Below, piece after piece: positions 1-10,400 of a stretch of 64,000 bases of DNA. The notes below the pieces were generated by a model that searched no databases, was not told the origin of the DNA, and was given only the letters and a program-made list of their open reading frames with translations. A program made the translations under genes and the position numbers. Positions within the stretch are counted from its first letter, which is position 1; each line of letters starts with the position of its first letter. The DNA comes from a virus. The stretch lies in IMG/VR virus record IMGVR_UViG_3300046642_000884, positions 1 to 64,000 of that record; one strand, written 5' to 3'.

Positions 1-55
1 CCGCGTGTTCTAAATCTTCTTCATAATTAAATGATCTGCCTGGAGGATGTATCAT
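1..55 (-). CDS. Truncated gene at left edge
   Basis: Minus-strand ATG at 55 behind an AAAGGACACC ribosome site; only 18 residues are visible before the edge. Function unknown. It lies just downstream of the baseplate hub gene, so it is probably the next structural gene. Confidence 0.5.
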   Translation of the reverse strand, partial: MIHPPGRSFNYEEDLEHA

Positions 56-84
56 AGGTGTCCTTTAGATTATTTAGCAGTCTT

Positions 85-1428
85 TTATAACTTTGCGCCT
101 TTTAGACATTGAAAGGTGCTGGTGGCCTGGCGTTCTCGTTCATCAGTGTATATTTCCTGAACCAGGTCTGTTACCAACCAAGGTCCATTTAACAAATAGG
201 TATTAATGTTTCCTGCTCCTGCGCCAATACCAATAGGTGGCACAAGCTGGGCCCACAGACCACGTCCCACAGTTACATTCAGACCTGTCTGCATTGGAAC
301 CTGAAGCACCAGTCCAGGAGAGTCCTTGCAGGCAGCGGAATACGATTGTTCTCCCGAGGTCTTGGTAAATGGGGCTGTAGCATTAGGGAATATTTTAGAG
401 TTGGTTATTTGTAGTCCGGCTAGAGCAGGACCAAATCCTCCCCCGCCGGCGGCGCTTGATACCGATGAAAAGAAGTTACTCATTCCTGAAGGAGCAGAGG
501 ATATAAGGCCTTGTGGAACAATATTACCCATTGCCATATCATAAACTCCCTGTGTCATCTGCCCTGCCCCAGATATATTCACTCCCGAGCCACGACCCCC
601 CGAACCAGTTCCTTCTCGAGCCTCCACCTGAGCAAATATAATAGCGTGATAGAGATGAGCATCCTGAAAACGTACCCCCCAGGTCTCTTTCTGAAGGAAG
701 TATTCTTGTTGACCGTGTGCTGTTAGATCAGACGATAACGGCGCCCCTCCAAATGTTCCAGAACCAGCAGCTCCAGCAATTCCAGCAAATAGCTGAGCTA
801 CTTGTTCAACATTCACTCCAAAACGATTTTTGAATATGACCCATGAACCAGTATCTTTAGATTGGGCTGAAACTGTTTCTTTAAGAATGTTTTTAATAGC
901 AGTTAGCGGATGATCACCTCCTCCGGTGTGTGGATCATCGGTGTCACCAATCATTCCAGACGAAGGTGTTAAAATATGTAAAGTATCTTTATTAAGATAT
1001 TGGTTCCATATTCTTTGAACATGGTCTGTTCCAGTAGCCATTGCATAGGCATCATCAAAGACAGTAGTGTTTCGGTCCTGATAATAAACAGGTCCGATAA
1101 AATCAATAGTATATATCTGAAACTTGAGAGTGCCGGGGGCTTGTTCTCCCTTCATCTTTAGCACCTGAATATCACCATAACCTCCCCCTTTGCCGGCTGA
1201 ATAGACATAATCGTTTGGGGGAGCCTTGAACTCAAATGAGGCAGGGTCACCAGGAACTATTCCCATATTTTCGACCACATTATTATCATCATAAACAATG
1301 GCCTGAGCAGTAATATACTCTTTGCATATACTTTCATAGACCCGTAGACAGTGAAGATAAGCAACAAGGTTTGTTCCCTTGATACCAAACGAAATCATTT
1401 GGCCTTTTGAGGGTTCAACATAAATCAT
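85..1428 (-). CDS. Baseplate hub-like structural protein
   Basis: 447 residues. The N-terminal third (YESI near residue 31, then IVYDDNN and PGDPASFEFKAPP) has the pattern of gp27/gpD-type hub domains, and two further blocks (residues 90-300) alternate beta-like and Gly-rich stretches. No transmembrane segment or signal peptide. The stop lies 3' of three structural genes whose ends overlap by one base, so it is cotranslated with gp53 and gp48. The hub assignment is an inference from position and pattern; it could be another wedge or hub protein. Confidence 0.55.
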   Translation of the reverse strand: MIYVEPSKGQMISFGIKGTNLVAYLHCLRVYESICKEYITAQAIVYDDNNVVENMGIVPGDPASFEFKAPPNDYVYSAGKGGGYGDIQVLKMKGEQAPGTLKFQIYTIDFIGPVYYQDRNTTVFDDAYAMATGTDHVQRIWNQYLNKDTLHILTPSSGMIGDTDDPHTGGGDHPLTAIKNILKETVSAQSKDTGSWVIFKNRFGVNVEQVAQLFAGIAGAAGSGTFGGAPLSSDLTAHGQQEYFLQKETWGVRFQDAHLYHAIIFAQVEAREGTGSGGRGSGVNISGAGQMTQGVYDMAMGNIVPQGLISSAPSGMSNFFSSVSSAAGGGGFGPALAGLQITNSKIFPNATAPFTKTSGEQSYSAACKDSPGLVLQVPMQTGLNVTVGRGLWAQLVPPIGIGAGAGNINTYLLNGPWLVTDLVQEIYTDERERQATSTFQCLKGAKL

Positions 1429-2309
1429 TACCGTTGTCCTAATAATGTAGCAATAGTCGCAGTCAGTTGTTGCGCAAGAGATTGATCAATCACTGAGACA
1501 AAACGTTTGCCTGCATTTATTTCATCCTCATAATCATACGCAGTGAGCGGCTCCCAGAACACTGCTTCATTCAACGATATATTTTGTGAAAGGATAATAG
1601 TATTTGAGGCAGTAGCAGTCAGAGTAGTATTGAACATATCCTGAAGACCATTGGGAGTGGTTGTAAATCCAGAGGCGTGTTGGGCTATTACCACACTGGA
1701 ATTAGCCTCGACCACCTGGGCCTGTCCAATCACATTACCGCCCGAGGTGACCTGGAGTATATGATCGTTTGCGAATACCGTATTAGCATTAGTCATTGAG
1801 ACCTGCCATTGCAACAGTTGATTGGTATTCATTCGCCAGTCCATATACGGCTGCATATAGTAGAGCAGTTTTCCGCTCATCTCTTCATAGATTGCCTGAA
1901 AAAACTTTTGCCAGGTCTTGGGAATCACATTATCATAAGTGGTCTTAGAAAGCTTTGGAGAAGTCTCAGTAGGCCAGGCTGTTCTATAATAGAGTATTTG
2001 TTGTTCAGCATATTCAATCGATCCATACTTGTCGCGAATATATGAATGAAATTCTGGAGCTGACATATGCCAACCATAGTATGGATCAACAGTGGTGTTA
2101 TTGACCCAAAGCAACCAGTCCAGATACGAATCCTGATAAAGTGTTTCAGCTAGCACATCTGCTCTTATGTCTTCTCCAAGCTCAATCGGATAATATGAAT
2201 CAGGATTTATTAATCGAGTATGAAGTATCTTTACTCTCTCAGATATGTTTCGGACCTGATTGTTAGCATAGGAGATAATAGGGAACTTGCTAAAATATGT
2301 GTCGCCCAT
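1428..2309 (-). CDS. 53: Baseplate wedge protein gp53
   Basis: 293 residues. The N terminus has the gp53 signature: YFSKFPIISY, then LINPDSYYPIELGEDIRADV, then DSYLDWLLWVNN, VDPYYGWHMS and an IRDKYGS block (residues 5-100). In T4 gp53 joins wedges to the central hub. It is about 100 residues longer than T4 gp53, with a C-terminal beta-rich extension (residues 170-293). It overlaps both neighbours by one base, implying translational coupling. Confidence 0.85.
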   Translation of the reverse strand: MGDTYFSKFPIISYANNQVRNISERVKILHTRLINPDSYYPIELGEDIRADVLAETLYQDSYLDWLLWVNNTTVDPYYGWHMSAPEFHSYIRDKYGSIEYAEQQILYYRTAWPTETSPKLSKTTYDNVIPKTWQKFFQAIYEEMSGKLLYYMQPYMDWRMNTNQLLQWQVSMTNANTVFANDHILQVTSGGNVIGQAQVVEANSSVVIAQHASGFTTTPNGLQDMFNTTLTATASNTIILSQNISLNEAVFWEPLTAYDYEDEINAGKRFVSVIDQSLAQQLTATIATLLGQR

Positions 2310-3409
2310 TATTGTAAAGTCTCAAAGCCGGTAATTAAAGCTTGTACCCCTGCCCGCTGTGTCGCATTCAAGTTTGGATTAGCTAATAATGTTCTTAAGT
2401 TATTTAAAGCATTAGTAAGTCCTAGATTGTCCAGAGGATTGGTATTATTTACAGCCTGGGTATGAACATCATCAGGATCATTCGAATCAGTCACATTTCC
2501 CTCAATCCAGTATTCTAGTTCGATAAAATGAGCGGTAATTTGAACTTGAGCGGGGGGATTCTCTCCGGGAGTTCCGTTTTTTCCATTTTTATCAAAAGCT
2601 GGACGCCCGCCTGGAGCATAATTGACGACGAAATGGTCGCAAACACACGGCTTGAACTTATATAAAAACTTAGAGTTTGGATAGAGACGAATATAGAATA
2701 TCTTGGGGAAGGTCCAGAGTATAGGAGCACCTCCCACGGCTCCAAAGGTATTAGGAGCCATAGCATTTCTGAATACTCTTATTATTTGCCGAAGAACATC
2801 GGCCTCCTTGAAATTGGTCGGAGACAATTCCCAGGTAAAGGCATGGCGTTTATACTGAGGTCCTCTCATTAACATCGTCACAAACTGATTGGGAGAGAAA
2901 CCTGCCAGGGCTCTGACGCCCCCCGCCACATTACCTAAAACACCAAACGAAAGATTTTGGACGGCAATAAGGGCCGAGTCTACTCCTTCGGCTGTGAGGC
3001 CTGGGCCAAGATTTGCATTTGATCCGGACCCGAAGGCTGCATTAAGCGCAACTCCGGGCATTGTTCCGACCTCGACCTCGTGCCAGTCAACCGAATCATT
3101 ATTAATCAGTTCACGAGGTAGTGGGAGAACAATTCCAGGATAACCCGAGTCCTGAAAGGTTCCAACTGAAGAAAGGCCATTTCGGGTATATTCAGAGGTG
3201 GTAAAAGTAATAATATACTTGGGAGTATCGAGCGGATAGGCCAAAGTTTGAACATTACCATTTCTCGTAAGGGCTCGCCCCGCAAAGAAATTATTCAACG
3301 AGGAATCAAAAAGTCCGGGAGTCGGATTATTATTGATTAGTCCTCCCGAAAGAGTAGTCTGAGAAGTTGATTGAAATGTGCTTAACGGCACATTAGATAG
3401 TCCTATCAT
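2309..3409 (-). CDS. 48: Tail tube cap-like protein (gp48 type)
   Basis: 366 residues, close to T4 gp48. The central KRHAFTWELSPTNFKEADVL followed by RVFRN parallels the conserved tail-tube cap motif (FTWDLTP... in T4), and the C terminus has a beta-type IELEYWIEGN. It would cap the baseplate and nucleate the tail tube. The N terminus is Ser/Asn-rich. First gene of the minus-strand structural trio. Confidence 0.65.
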   Translation of the reverse strand: MIGLSNVPLSTFQSTSQTTLSGGLINNNPTPGLFDSSLNNFFAGRALTRNGNVQTLAYPLDTPKYIITFTTSEYTRNGLSSVGTFQDSGYPGIVLPLPRELINNDSVDWHEVEVGTMPGVALNAAFGSGSNANLGPGLTAEGVDSALIAVQNLSFGVLGNVAGGVRALAGFSPNQFVTMLMRGPQYKRHAFTWELSPTNFKEADVLRQIIRVFRNAMAPNTFGAVGGAPILWTFPKIFYIRLYPNSKFLYKFKPCVCDHFVVNYAPGGRPAFDKNGKNGTPGENPPAQVQITAHFIELEYWIEGNVTDSNDPDDVHTQAVNNTNPLDNLGLTNALNNLRTLLANPNLNATQRAGVQALITGFETLQ

Positions 3410-3437
3410 TTGTAGCTATTTATCTGATAAATATAAG

Positions 3438-3551
3438 ATGGTAAATAAAAAAGAAGAACAAGAACAACAACAACCGTGGTGGTATTGGCCGGCCTATCCA
3501 TTTCTTGCGATGTGGGCTTTGTGGAAGCTGTTGACCACAAACAAACAATAA
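3438..3551 (+). CDS. Small Trp-rich membrane protein
   Basis: 37 residues: charged N terminus (MVNKKEEQEQQQ), then a hydrophobic Trp-rich segment (PWWYWPAYPFLAMWALWKLL). It ends one base before the gp4 start, which suggests cotranscription. Too short to assign. Confidence 0.5.
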   Translation: MVNKKEEQEQQQPWWYWPAYPFLAMWALWKLLTTNKQ

Positions 3552-3552
3552 G

Positions 3553-3978
3553 ATGAAAGGTTTATTTAAACTTAAAAACTCCTCCAAGTACCGAGGCAAC
3601 CCAACAAATATTGTGTGGAGGTCAAGCTGGGAGTTAAAGTATATGATGAAACTTGATAATGATCCGAATATTATTGAGTGGTCGTCTGAGGAAATCGCTG
3701 TGCCCTATCAATCTCCGCTGGATAATAATATTCATCGATACTTTCCTGATTTTCGTGTGAAAGATAACACAGGACATACTTACCTGGTTGAGATAAAACC
3801 AGCTAAAGAAACTGTTCAACCTGTGCATAAATCAACAATGCGACGCTTCCTGAAGGAAAGCGCAACCTTTGCCATCAACCTTAAAAAGTGGGAAGCTGCC
3901 CGCCGTTATTGTGAACAACGAGGTTGGAGTTTCAAGATACTGACTGAGATTGAATTAGGGATACCACAGCGTGGCTGA
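3553..3978 (+). CDS. 4: Head completion protein gp4
   Basis: 141 residues, as in T4 (gp4, also called gp50). The conserved block YRGNPTNIVWRSSWELKYM, then WSSEEIAVPYQSP, RYFPDFRV and VEIKP (residues 13-90) has the order of a TnsA/Holliday-resolvase-like nuclease fold: E (WEL), D (PDF), ExK (EIK). It acts on DNA-filled heads before tail joining. It overlaps the next gene by 8 bases. Confidence 0.9.
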   Translation: MKGLFKLKNSSKYRGNPTNIVWRSSWELKYMMKLDNDPNIIEWSSEEIAVPYQSPLDNNIHRYFPDFRVKDNTGHTYLVEIKPAKETVQPVHKSTMRRFLKESATFAINLKKWEAARRYCEQRGWSFKILTEIELGIPQRG

Positions 3979-4681
3979 GTCACTCGAGGACTATATCGCT
4001 CGACTTCGACGCGAACATTCCGCCTCAGGAAAAGGTTCACTCGAGTTCTACCTCTCCCAGATACGAGAACTTGCCCGGCAAGGACAAGCCGCCGAACAGA
4101 CCAAGAAGACTACGGCCCCCTCCTCGGCCGATGCATTAGCTACTGCTGCCGCTAAAAAAGATAGCATTACCCCGTCCGAGGCTCGCAAACAGGTCATGGA
4201 GAATGCGCAGGAGACAACATCCCAGGTCAACCGACGAATGATTGGACAGATGATCTTCTTCAATTATGATCCGAAGGGGAAGGGAACGCTGCCCTACTAC
4301 GATACTTTTCCCCTGGTGTTTCCGTTTACAATCGCGGGTAACTCCATGACTGGAATGAACATGCATTATCTGCCTCCGGTCGAACGCGCAAGGCTGATGA
4401 TGGCACTATCGTCAGTTGTCTCGACACACCGAGCCGACGAACACACTCGCCTGATCATTTCCTATAAAATCCTTTCGGGATCATCCAAGTATGCCTACTT
4501 TCGTCCGTGTATCAAAAAGTATCTACTTTCTAATATTCGATCACGACTTATGGTTATTTCCCCGCCCAAGTGGAATTCAGTTCTCTTTATGCCGTTGGCC
4601 AATTTTATGAAGTCTTCTGAATACCATGTTTGGCAAGATTCAGTTAATACAATAAGGAAGGCAGCGTTTCATGATCGCTGA
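3971..4681 (+). CDS. 2: DNA end protector-like protein (gp2 type)
   Basis: 236 residues. Variable charged N terminus, then IGQMIFFNYDPKGKGTLPYY, PLVFPF and GMNMHYLPPVERA (residues 90-145), a pattern I associate with gp2-type proteins of T4-like phages. T4 keeps genes 2, 4 and 53 together, as here. The function follows from synteny and pattern only. Confidence 0.55.
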   Translation: MAESLEDYIARLRREHSASGKGSLEFYLSQIRELARQGQAAEQTKKTTAPSSADALATAAAKKDSITPSEARKQVMENAQETTSQVNRRMIGQMIFFNYDPKGKGTLPYYDTFPLVFPFTIAGNSMTGMNMHYLPPVERARLMMALSSVVSTHRADEHTRLIISYKILSGSSKYAYFRPCIKKYLLSNIRSRLMVISPPKWNSVLFMPLANFMKSSEYHVWQDSVNTIRKAAFHDR

Positions 4682-4700
4682 GACCTAAATAGTCACATAA

Positions 4701-5426
4701 ATGCCTGCACAGTTTGATATCAATCAATTTCGTTCGGTAGTCGCGGGAGGCTTCGCCAAGCCTGATCGCTATCGCATCCGGTTTCCCATTCCGCTGGGAC
4801 TCAATCCGTTCGGAACCTATTACAATATCTCACGGTTTCTCGAGTTCTATGCGGAATCCATTCAGTTTGTTGGAGTAGGTTTTACGACAGTCAATATCCT
4901 TCGCTATGGTTATGGAGCCTCCGAGCAAAAGCCGATCTTCCCCAATTTTCAGGAGATACAGGTAGTTTTTTATGCGGATGCAGCTGGAGACAATCTCCGC
5001 TTCTTTCATGATTGGGCAAACCTCGTCAACAACTTTAATATGAAGGGAGGAATTGTCTCTCCCTCTGCTGATGGAGTTTACCCCTATGAGTTTGCCTATA
5101 AGGATGATTATGTGGTGGATGGAATGATCACGCTGCTGAATGGATTTGGAGATGAGGTTCAGACCTGGCATCCTCGCAGAATGTATCCGCTCCAGATTCC
5201 ATCTATTGCCTTGACTTGGTCATCAACTCGTGATATTCTTAAGCTAACTGTAATATTCACCTATATGGATTGGTATCGAGAAAAGGTCGAGGAGGGACAA
5301 CCGCTTCCCGCCACAGCCTTTGGAGGGGCTGGAGCAGGAGTCCCCGCAGGAATATCTGCAGGAAGCAATGCACCTCAAACCAGCGGAACCCCCACAATAA
5401 TAAACCAAACGGAGAATAAGACATGA
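4701..5426 (+). CDS. Tail tube protein family (gp19/gp54-like)
   Basis: 241 residues. FDINQFRSVVAGGFAKPDRYRI, NILRYGYGASE, VVFYADAAGDNLRFFHDWAN and YKDDYVVDGMI are hallmarks of the T4-like tail tube fold. The Gly/Ala/Pro-rich tail after residue 205 is unusual and fits gp54 (tube initiator) as well as gp19. A CTAAATA box lies about 10 bases upstream. Confidence 0.8.
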   Translation: MPAQFDINQFRSVVAGGFAKPDRYRIRFPIPLGLNPFGTYYNISRFLEFYAESIQFVGVGFTTVNILRYGYGASEQKPIFPNFQEIQVVFYADAAGDNLRFFHDWANLVNNFNMKGGIVSPSADGVYPYEFAYKDDYVVDGMITLLNGFGDEVQTWHPRRMYPLQIPSIALTWSSTRDILKLTVIFTYMDWYREKVEEGQPLPATAFGGAGAGVPAGISAGSNAPQTSGTPTIINQTENKT

Positions 5427-5644
5427 AAAAAATAGTAAAAGCTAAAAGCAGCCGCGCGATACAACCGTCATTAACCAGAGTTGAACGCTATCTGGAAGCT
5501 ATAGCAACCCTCTTCGAACTCTCACTTGAAATGACTATGGAAGAACTGAACGAGGTGGAAGAAATGCTTACTCTTTATGAGGATGATCTAGAGTTGGCTG
5601 GATTCGGGCTAAATATGTATGAAGCAAAAGATGAAGCAATCTAA
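5423..5644 (+). CDS. Small acidic protein, unknown
   Basis: 73 residues; a basic N terminus followed by an acidic helical part (residues 20-65). Overlaps the tail tube gene by 4 bases (ATGA), so translation is coupled. No recognised domain. Confidence 0.6.
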   Translation: MKKIVKAKSSRAIQPSLTRVERYLEAIATLFELSLEMTMEELNEVEEMLTLYEDDLELAGFGLNMYEAKDEAI

Positions 5645-5697
5645 AGTTGAAATTATTGAGTTTTACAACTAGCTTTCGTGAAACTGCCGGAAACCAA

Positions 5698-5722
5698 TAT
5701 AGGTCAGTAGTATTGACCTATA
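5698..5722 (+). promoter_or_regulatory. Perfect 9-bp inverted repeat ahead of a gene
   Basis: TATAGGTCA, seven bases, TGACCTATA. It sits 15 bases before the ATG at 5739 and immediately 5' of the ribosome site. It could be an RNA stem controlling translation, a processing site or a weak terminator for the preceding gene; no U-run follows. Confidence 0.5.
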
Positions 5723-5738
5723 ATAGGGAGAAAAAACT

Positions 5739-6182
5739 ATGAAAATCATCAAAAAAGCTAAGAAGTCTGAGAAAATGCCAGAACTGTCAGAACTTTATGC
5801 AGATTTCCGAACTATTCTCCATCATGACCCCACAGATAATAAGGCAGATTATGACCCTGTGGTGGAAATGTTCAAGACGGTGGCAAAACTCTTTAATTTT
5901 CCTCAGGATTTTGTCGACGATATCCTGGAACGTATTGAAACTACTCAAATAATTTACGAATCTCCGCTTGAAGCGGATTTTTCCTTAGTTACTAAGAATA
6001 TTGAACCTGACAATTCAATCAAATGGGGCGCACCAGAGTCCGACTGCACTTTAAAAGAAATAGACAAAAAACGCATCGAATATAAGGACAAGCTTTTCGA
6101 CGCTCTTTGGCAAAATGTCGACTCTCAAACTTCTGGAATGACTGAAGATGCCTATAAAAAACTCATGGATATGTATAAATAA
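5739..6182 (+). CDS. Unknown protein with paired basic N terminus
   Basis: 147 residues with an AGGGAG ribosome site. The first residues (MKIIKKAKKS) resemble the start of the 73-residue gene upstream (MKKIVKAKS), hinting at duplication of a 5' end. Mixed helical, acidic middle. Lies between tail tube and gp26-like genes. Confidence 0.65.
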   Translation: MKIIKKAKKSEKMPELSELYADFRTILHHDPTDNKADYDPVVEMFKTVAKLFNFPQDFVDDILERIETTQIIYESPLEADFSLVTKNIEPDNSIKWGAPESDCTLKEIDKKRIEYKDKLFDALWQNVDSQTSGMTEDAYKKLMDMYK

Positions 6183-6199
6183 GAAGTGGAGTTTTTGTT

Positions 6200-7018
6200 A
6201 TGATCCTGCCTAAGATCGATTCTATTCTCTATGATTTTACCATTCCGTCGACTAAAACAGTAATAAAGTTACGCCAGCTTCGGGCGAAGGACGAGAAGAT
6301 ATTGCTTACGGCAAAGGAGTCGACCGGGTCCCCAGAAGAACGGAATATCGAGATTCTGAATGGAATCAAGCAAGTTATCAACAATGCCATCGTAACTCCT
6401 GGAATCAAGGTGGAAGAGTTGGCACTGTTCGATATCGAGGCGGCTTTTATCAAGCTTCGCGCGCTTTCGGTTTCTAATATAATCCAGGCCACCTATCAGG
6501 ATAACGAGGAAATGGCTGAGTATTATGAGGCGGTCGAGAATTGGAAAAACCAACCCGAACTGGTTCAGAAAGCAGCTTCCAGAAATGATCTTCCGAAAGA
6601 ACCAGCTTCGTATAGCTTCGACATAGACCTGAACAAGGTCGAGGTTGTCTGGCCGGAAGGGATTTCTCCGCTTATAACAATCCCCAACAACAATATTACG
6701 GTTCGGATGAAGTATCCAGATGCGTCGCTTTATACCAATGCCGAGTTTCTCGCGGCTTCCGGAGAAAAACTGGTGGAACTGCTGATCCAGAACTCACTGG
6801 AATCTATCGAGGCCAATGGAGTCGTTTCGAGACCCAAGGACTTACCAGTAGCCGAAGTCAAGGAGTTTCTGGATGAGCTACCAATCGCTGTTTATGATAA
6901 GATAAGGGAATTCCTGGAAAAGTTGCCACATCTGCATTATGTTATCGAATATAAGAATAAGAAGGGCAGCGAAAGGAAGATAGTCTTAGATAAGCTATCA
7001 GATTTTTTTTCGTTCTGA
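6200..7018 (+). CDS. 26: gp26-like baseplate hub assembly protein
   Basis: 272 residues. N terminus LYDFTIPSTKTVIKLRQLRA then KDEKILLTAKE, IKQVINN and FDIEAAFIKLRALSVSN matches the T4 baseplate protein family that includes gp26 (residues 8-100). The zero frame ends TTT TTT TCG TTC TGA right after eight T residues, and a conserved-looking -1 frame follows (separate entry). It precedes a giant tail protein, the position of frameshifted tail chaperones in other phages. Confidence 0.8.
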   Translation: MILPKIDSILYDFTIPSTKTVIKLRQLRAKDEKILLTAKESTGSPEERNIEILNGIKQVINNAIVTPGIKVEELALFDIEAAFIKLRALSVSNIIQATYQDNEEMAEYYEAVENWKNQPELVQKAASRNDLPKEPASYSFDIDLNKVEVVWPEGISPLITIPNNNITVRMKYPDASLYTNAEFLAASGEKLVELLIQNSLESIEANGVVSRPKDLPVAEVKEFLDELPIAVYDKIREFLEKLPHLHYVIEYKNKKGSERKIVLDKLSDFFSF

Positions 7019-7200
7019 CGGCCGGACGGACTCTACAGGCGTACTATAAGACAATTTTTGAACTTAGTTACTATCATAAGTATTCGATAGCTGAATTGGA
7101 AAATATGGTAGTGTTCGAACTGGACCTGCTCAAGGAACAGATCGCAAACGCTATCGAGGAAGAAGCTGCTAAAAATTCAGGACTGGCGCTGGGCGACTAA
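6994..7200 (+). CDS. -1 frame extension of gp26-like gene
   Basis: An open stretch in the -1 frame with no good start codon, reading LTAGRTLQAYYKTIFELSYY then HKYSIAELENMVVFELDLL. T4-like gp26/gp51 partners carry a similar YSI-LE--- -FE pattern. The overlap holds TTTTTTTT (7003-7010), a slippery run of the T-TTT-TTT type. A -1 slip would give a fusion of about 333 residues. A lost T in the sequence could look the same. Confidence 0.6.
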   Translation, partial: AIRFFFVLTAGRTLQAYYKTIFELSYYHKYSIAELENMVVFELDLLKEQIANAIEEEAAKNSGLALGD

Positions 7201-7204
7201 TATT

Positions 7205-7450
7205 CTACTTAGATAGCCGAACTTTGTCGCGACGACGATTTCGCCAGGCCGAAACATCATGAGCAATGCCGGTGACAATACCTCCTCCAAGCGCGGCTCC
7301 GCCAAGCGCTCCAGGAATTCCTCCTCCCATGGCTCCAAGCGCGCCTCCAGCCAGCGCACCTAACGCACCCAACCGGAACCCACGTCTAACTTGTTTCTTG
7401 TTTTGTTCGTTAGAGAATTCTTTGATAACTTCTCGATAGCTTTTGATCAT
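7205..7450 (-). CDS. Glycine-zipper membrane protein
   Basis: 81 residues on the opposite strand to its neighbours. Basic ends flank a Gly/Ala-rich hydrophobic core (LGALAGGALGAMGGGIPGAL, residues 28-60) typical of glycine-zipper membrane segments. Unknown role. Confidence 0.55.
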   Translation of the reverse strand: MIKSYREVIKEFSNEQNKKQVRRGFRLGALGALAGGALGAMGGGIPGALGGAALGGGIVTGIAHDVSAWRNRRRDKVRLSK

Positions 7451-7476
7451 CGGCTATTTATGATCTAAATAACCTT

Positions 7477-10400
7477 ATGTCCGATACAGGGGCCGCGCTG
7501 ATTCGAAAAGGTGCCGAGGCGATAGGACTTATCGCAAAAAACCTGGGGAGTCCAGAACCCTCCTCGACAACTTTTTCGGCTGATAGCTTTCATCCAACAG
7601 ACCCCACCGAACCGGACGACCCCGAACATCAGCCAGATCGGGCTCCCTCAGAAGACCCGTCGAAAGTTGATATAAAGGCGCCTTATCTTGAAAAGGCTGG
7701 AAAACCTGCGTTTCGACTATCCGGCGATGACTTGGTAAAAAACCTCGAACGCTTACACGGTTCAATAATCGATTATATTGGGGTAGTCAATAAGAACACC
7801 CTTGCCTCGTTTGAGTATGTCCAGGCTAAATTAAAATCCCAGGATGCCTCGCTTACTAAAATTGTTCAACGTTCTGACCGGATGGAACGGGAATACAAAT
7901 CGCTGGATAGCCGGTTATCGCGTTTTGATAAAACCATCGCTTCGCTAAAGGAAGATATCACCTCCTCTAAAAAAAAGGCAGCCACTGAACAGGATGATGA
8001 CCGAAAAGATGCTGATCGCGACAACGATAAAGATAGCCATTCTCGTATAAAAGATGTAGCCGAGGGAGCGCTGGGCGGCGCGCTGGCTTCCAAGCTGGCC
8101 GGCCTCGCCGTCACCGCCACTTCTGGCCTGCTGAACGCCTTTCCTGGAGCTTTTCTAGGGGCTCTAGCCGTTCATGGAATAGAATATGTAAAATATCATA
8201 AAGAAATTGAAAAAGAAATGGATGATATGATGCCTCAGATTCGCGAATGGGCGAAGACTGAGGGGGCGGAGGGAGCCGCCCAGCATGCAGTCCGTGACAT
8301 GTTGTCAAAACATCCAGAATGGTCGGTTTATTTCAATTCCGGAGCTGTTGTTTCTCCAGGTTCGTTAAAACGAAAAACCCAGGAGCTAGGAAGACGTTTA
8401 GGTTTTGACTATGGGCCGGAGGATACTGGACCGCCGGGTAGCGAACCTTCCAGCCGACCTACAGTTCCTCCTTCAGGACCAGCTCAGCGAACCGAGCCAA
8501 AAAAGGATAAGATCGATTCTACACTGGGTTCGTTATTCTCAAGACAAGGAGCTGAAGATTTTTACAAAAACCATCCGATTCTCGGACCAATTTTTGGCAA
8601 TAAGCCAGCCGGGCCAGCCGCTCCAGCTCCAGCCGCTCCAGGCGGAGGAGGAAAACCCCAAGGCTCAATCGGTCCTGTTCTTCCCCAGCTGTTATCGAAG
8701 ATGTTTGGGAAGGGAGAGGTCACCCCGGCTACTAGAAAGACCACTCCCGATATACTTGCGCCTTTAGCAACACAACAAGGAAGCCAACAACAAACTGGCG
8801 GACCTTCGCTGTTTGGTTCAACCTACGGACCTCCTGAAGGAGCTACAGGAACTGATCTGATCGAATGGATGAAGTCGATTACTGCCGGAAGACAACCCGA
8901 CTTTAGCGGGAGGGGAGAAGGTGAGGGAGGGCGTGGAACTGGAGCAGTTCCAGGAGGACCGACATTCCGTCGCGGAGTTGGCCCCGGCGCGTTCTCACGA
9001 GTATCTCCAGGAGGGCCAGATGCTCCACGCCGAACTGGAACTGGCGGTTACGAAGGAGGCGGTCCTGGAGCATTCAAGGGTGATCCCGCCTCGTTAAAAG
9101 CCGGCACCGAGCGGTTCTTCATCCAACAAGGCCAGATCAAAGGAGTCGATGCTTCTCTTGTTCATCTAATCAAGGAATCTTCCAAAGACTTACCTCCCGG
9201 CTATCGAGTTGAGATGATTTCCGGACACGATGCGCGATCAACCGGAACTACCAATCATCCCGGCGGAGTTGCGATGGATGTTCGAATTTATGATGACAAG
9301 GGTAAAGCCATTCCGCACACCGGCTTCGGCCCCGGCTTCAAGGAATATGAAAAACTTTATCAATCGGTTAACGAACGCGGAAAAGTTCTTTATCCCGACA
9401 ACAAGTATATCTGGGGAGGAACCTGGATATCATCGGCAGCTGGTTATGGTGACCGGATGCACTATCAGCGGCTGGCTCCGTGGGTGCAAGGTTCATCGCA
9501 GACAATGGCCGGATATGATCCAGAAAGCGGCGCCAGGGGCCAGTTCCGGCAATCCGGCATGTCTTCTGAAGAACTCGGCGAATATAAAAAGTCCATTCAT
9601 GGACAGGCCGAGGCTGACTATAAAGGAGCAGCGGCTGCCGCTGGTCCGCCAGCCGCTGCCAAAGTCGACGCCACAAAGGATGCTAGCCCCGCAAGCAAAG
9701 CTATGTCCTCAGATAAAGCTTTCTCCTCGGCAAAGGCTGCACTTCCGCCCCAACTTGCGAAGGAACTTTCCGATAAAGAAATACGAGCCATCTCGGATGC
9801 GGCGAAGGGCGGAGATTCCGCAGCAACCCAGGCGGCAGTGGATCAGGTTATTGCCGGAAACAGCCGGCTATCAATGGCTCGAAAGCTGGGAATGCTGACC
9901 GATGATCATGTCTCGGGGATAACCCAGGGAGCGCTCACGGCTACTTCCGGTCAGCCCTCGTCCGGGCAAAAACTTGTTGATCTTCCTGCACTCCATCATT
10001 CAATTTCTGAAGCCGACATGGCCGCGTTCCGGGCAGATCATCCTGGAAAATTTAATCCTCACGAGTTTGCTGGTTGGAAACGCGATCAAGACCTAGCGGC
10101 TCGTAAGGAGACGACCAAAAAACAAGATGCTATGCATTCTGACCTGGGAGCGTATTCTAGCTTTCGGCCGTCTACTAATATCGAAGATGTTAGGGGTAGC
10201 TCAGGCCGAGCTTCGCTCGGAGAAACCCTGCAAATGCCACATCCTGGGCAGTCCGGGAAGTTTAATCCCTATACTGGGGATAAACGTTATTCTCCGGCCT
10301 CTCAACTTCTCGGAGATTCCCAGCCAGCAGCCGGGACAAAAGGAAATTATCTGGCCGGAGAACGTGGCTGGATCAAGGCCGAACTGGAGAGAGACCCAAA

